DNA of 7,416 nucleotides from DTSX01 sp964633465 (GTDB lineage: Bacteria; Pseudomonadota; Gammaproteobacteria; Steroidobacterales; UBA11654): assembly GCA_964633465.1 (NCBI GenBank), contig CAZWGB010000059.1, positions 1 through 7,416 of the forward strand, written 5' to 3'. The position numbers and the translations under genes were made by a program. Positions within the stretch are counted from its first letter, which is position 1; each line of letters begins with the position of its first letter. This document shows, piece after piece, positions 6,514 through 7,416 of the stretch. Below the pieces are notes generated by a model. It did no database searches. It was not told the DNA's origin and was given only the letters and a program-made list of their open reading frames with translations.

Positions 6514-7416
6514 TGACAGACCAGAAAGATTCAGATCGACGTATTCGCGGCTATGGTTCGGGCAAGGCTGATGTTGTCATCTCTGTTGATGATGTTGTTG
6601 ATGAAGCCAAACAACTGAATGAAGGGCGTCCTGCCAGGGAGACACTGCTGACATTAGCCAATGGAAATCCGCAGTTGGAAATCCAAGGATTGGTTGCCGG
6701 TTACGGAAAGATGGAAATACTCCACGATTTTGATCTTGCTATTGGTGAAGGGCAATCACTCTGTCTGATTGGACCCAATGGTGCTGGTAAATCCACTGTC
6801 CTTCATTCGATCTATGGGTTTACCCGGATCACTGCTGGCAGCATCAGGGTAGAGGGTAGTGAGATGACGACGCTTACCCCAAACGATAAACTGAAACACG
6901 GCGGTATCGCCTATATTCTTCAGGATAATTCAGTCTTTCCTGATATGACAGTGGAAGAGAATCTACTAATGGGTGGCTATCTCAAGGAGAGTGTTGAGGA
7001 GTCACGACAGGCCACAGAGAGGGTGTTTGATCGATATAGCCGCCTTGCCGAAAGACGTCACCAACGGGCAGGCGTCCTCTCAGGAGGTGAACGGCGACTA
7101 TTGGAAATCTCCCGGGCACTGATCATGGATCCCAAAATCCTGCTGGTTGACGAGCCTTCTATTGGGCTGGAGCCGCGATTCATCGATATGGTGTTTGAAA
7201 TTCTTGATGATCTTCAACACCGGGATGGCAAAACCATTATTATGGTTGAGCAAAATGCCAAAAAGGGGCTCGAATTTGCTGATATTGGCTATGTGCTGGT
7301 CAATGGTGAGATCGCCATGGCTGGGACAGGCGATAGCCTGCTGAGTAATCCTGAAGTAGGCAGACTCTTCCTCGGGGGGTGTGAGGGCTCGGGGCTCTTG
7401 GTCAATCCAATCGACC
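6513..7416 (+). CDS. livF: HAAT ABC transporter ATP-binding protein, LivF family, with N-terminal extension (3' end outside window)
   Basis: The frame opens at ATG 6513, coupled to the livG stop (TGATG), and runs off the right edge after 301 codons with no stop. Residues 56-290 are a standard LivF domain: 'LEIQGLVAGYGKMEILHDF' (55-73 area), Walker A GPNGAGKST (87-95), Q137 in 'YILQDNSVFPDMTV', signature LSGGERR (189-195), Walker B 'ILLVDEP' (209-215; D213, E214), D-loop region 'SIGLEP' (216-221), and 'MVEQNA' (244-249), where Gln247 takes the place of the switch His, as is normal in LivF. Unusual are the 55 residues before the ATPase domain, which are charged and have no signal or membrane segment, and a tail continuing past 'LFLGG' (286-290), where LivF usually ends. 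A TTG at 6678 could give the short canonical form, but the coupled ATG is better supported. Family is confident; start moderately so. Confidence 0.9.
   Translation, partial: MTDQKDSDRRIRGYGSGKADVVISVDDVVDEAKQLNEGRPARETLLTLANGNPQLEIQGLVAGYGKMEILHDFDLAIGEGQSLCLIGPNGAGKSTVLHSIYGFTRITAGSIRVEGSEMTTLTPNDKLKHGGIAYILQDNSVFPDMTVEENLLMGGYLKESVEESRQATERVFDRYSRLAERRHQRAGVLSGGERRLLEISRALIMDPKILLVDEPSIGLEPRFIDMVFEILDDLQHRDGKTIIMVEQNAKKGLEFADIGYVLVNGEIAMAGTGDSLLSNPEVGRLFLGGCEGSGLLVNPID

Noticed and set aside
7147..7344. Separate small + strand gene near the right edge
   Set aside because: It overlaps the Walker B to C-terminal part of livF in another frame. The livF frame carries all the ATPase motifs there.
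1..7416. CRISPR array, tRNA/rRNA gene, insertion sequence or attachment site
   Set aside because: No spaced direct repeats, cloverleaf, transposase or terminal inverted repeats were found on reading both strands.

Overview
The window looks like bacterial chromosome from a Gram-negative, probably a proteobacterium. Supporting signs are two lipoprotein signal peptides with a non-Asp residue after the lipid-modified Cys (the outer-membrane rule), a periplasmic binding protein with a classical Sec signal, and a high-affinity branched-chain amino acid type (HAAT/Liv) ABC transporter operon with tightly overlapping genes. The 3' end of a sulfide:quinone oxidoreductase-like flavoprotein at the left edge hints at a sulfur-metabolising lineage. 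That is inference from one 66-residue fragment, and genus or species cannot be told from what is visible.

Layout. Bases 1-203 hold the C-terminus of the flavoprotein, on the + strand. It converges, with a 49-bp gap, on a minus-strand lipoprotein with a clan GH-A glycoside hydrolase fold (253-1221). An AT-rich divergent intergenic region of about 200 bp separates this from a + strand lipoprotein (1430-2323) made of five beta-propeller blade repeats. About 190 bp of leader follows, with a candidate -10 box, a hairpin and an eight-G run. Next is the transporter: periplasmic substrate-binding protein (2515-3750), a strong hairpin terminator or attenuator (3768-3797), permease LivH (3825-4718), permease LivM (4715-5770), ATPase LivG (5770-6513) and ATPase LivF (6513 to beyond the right edge).

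How the genes work together. The five transporter genes form one complete HAAT importer: the binding protein delivers ligand to the LivH-LivM channel, powered by LivG-LivF. Start and stop codons of livH/livM, livM/livG and livG/livF overlap, so translation is probably coupled. The hairpin after the binding-protein gene would let it be made in excess over the membrane parts. The substrate cannot be read from the sequence. The two divergent lipoproteins look like a small carbohydrate-active pair at the cell envelope and have no obvious link to the transporter.

No clearly new biological system is visible. The points most worth a second look are the 55-residue N-terminal extension on LivF, the leader of the binding-protein gene (hairpin plus G8 tract at the ribosome binding site), and the divergent hydrolase/propeller lipoprotein pair.
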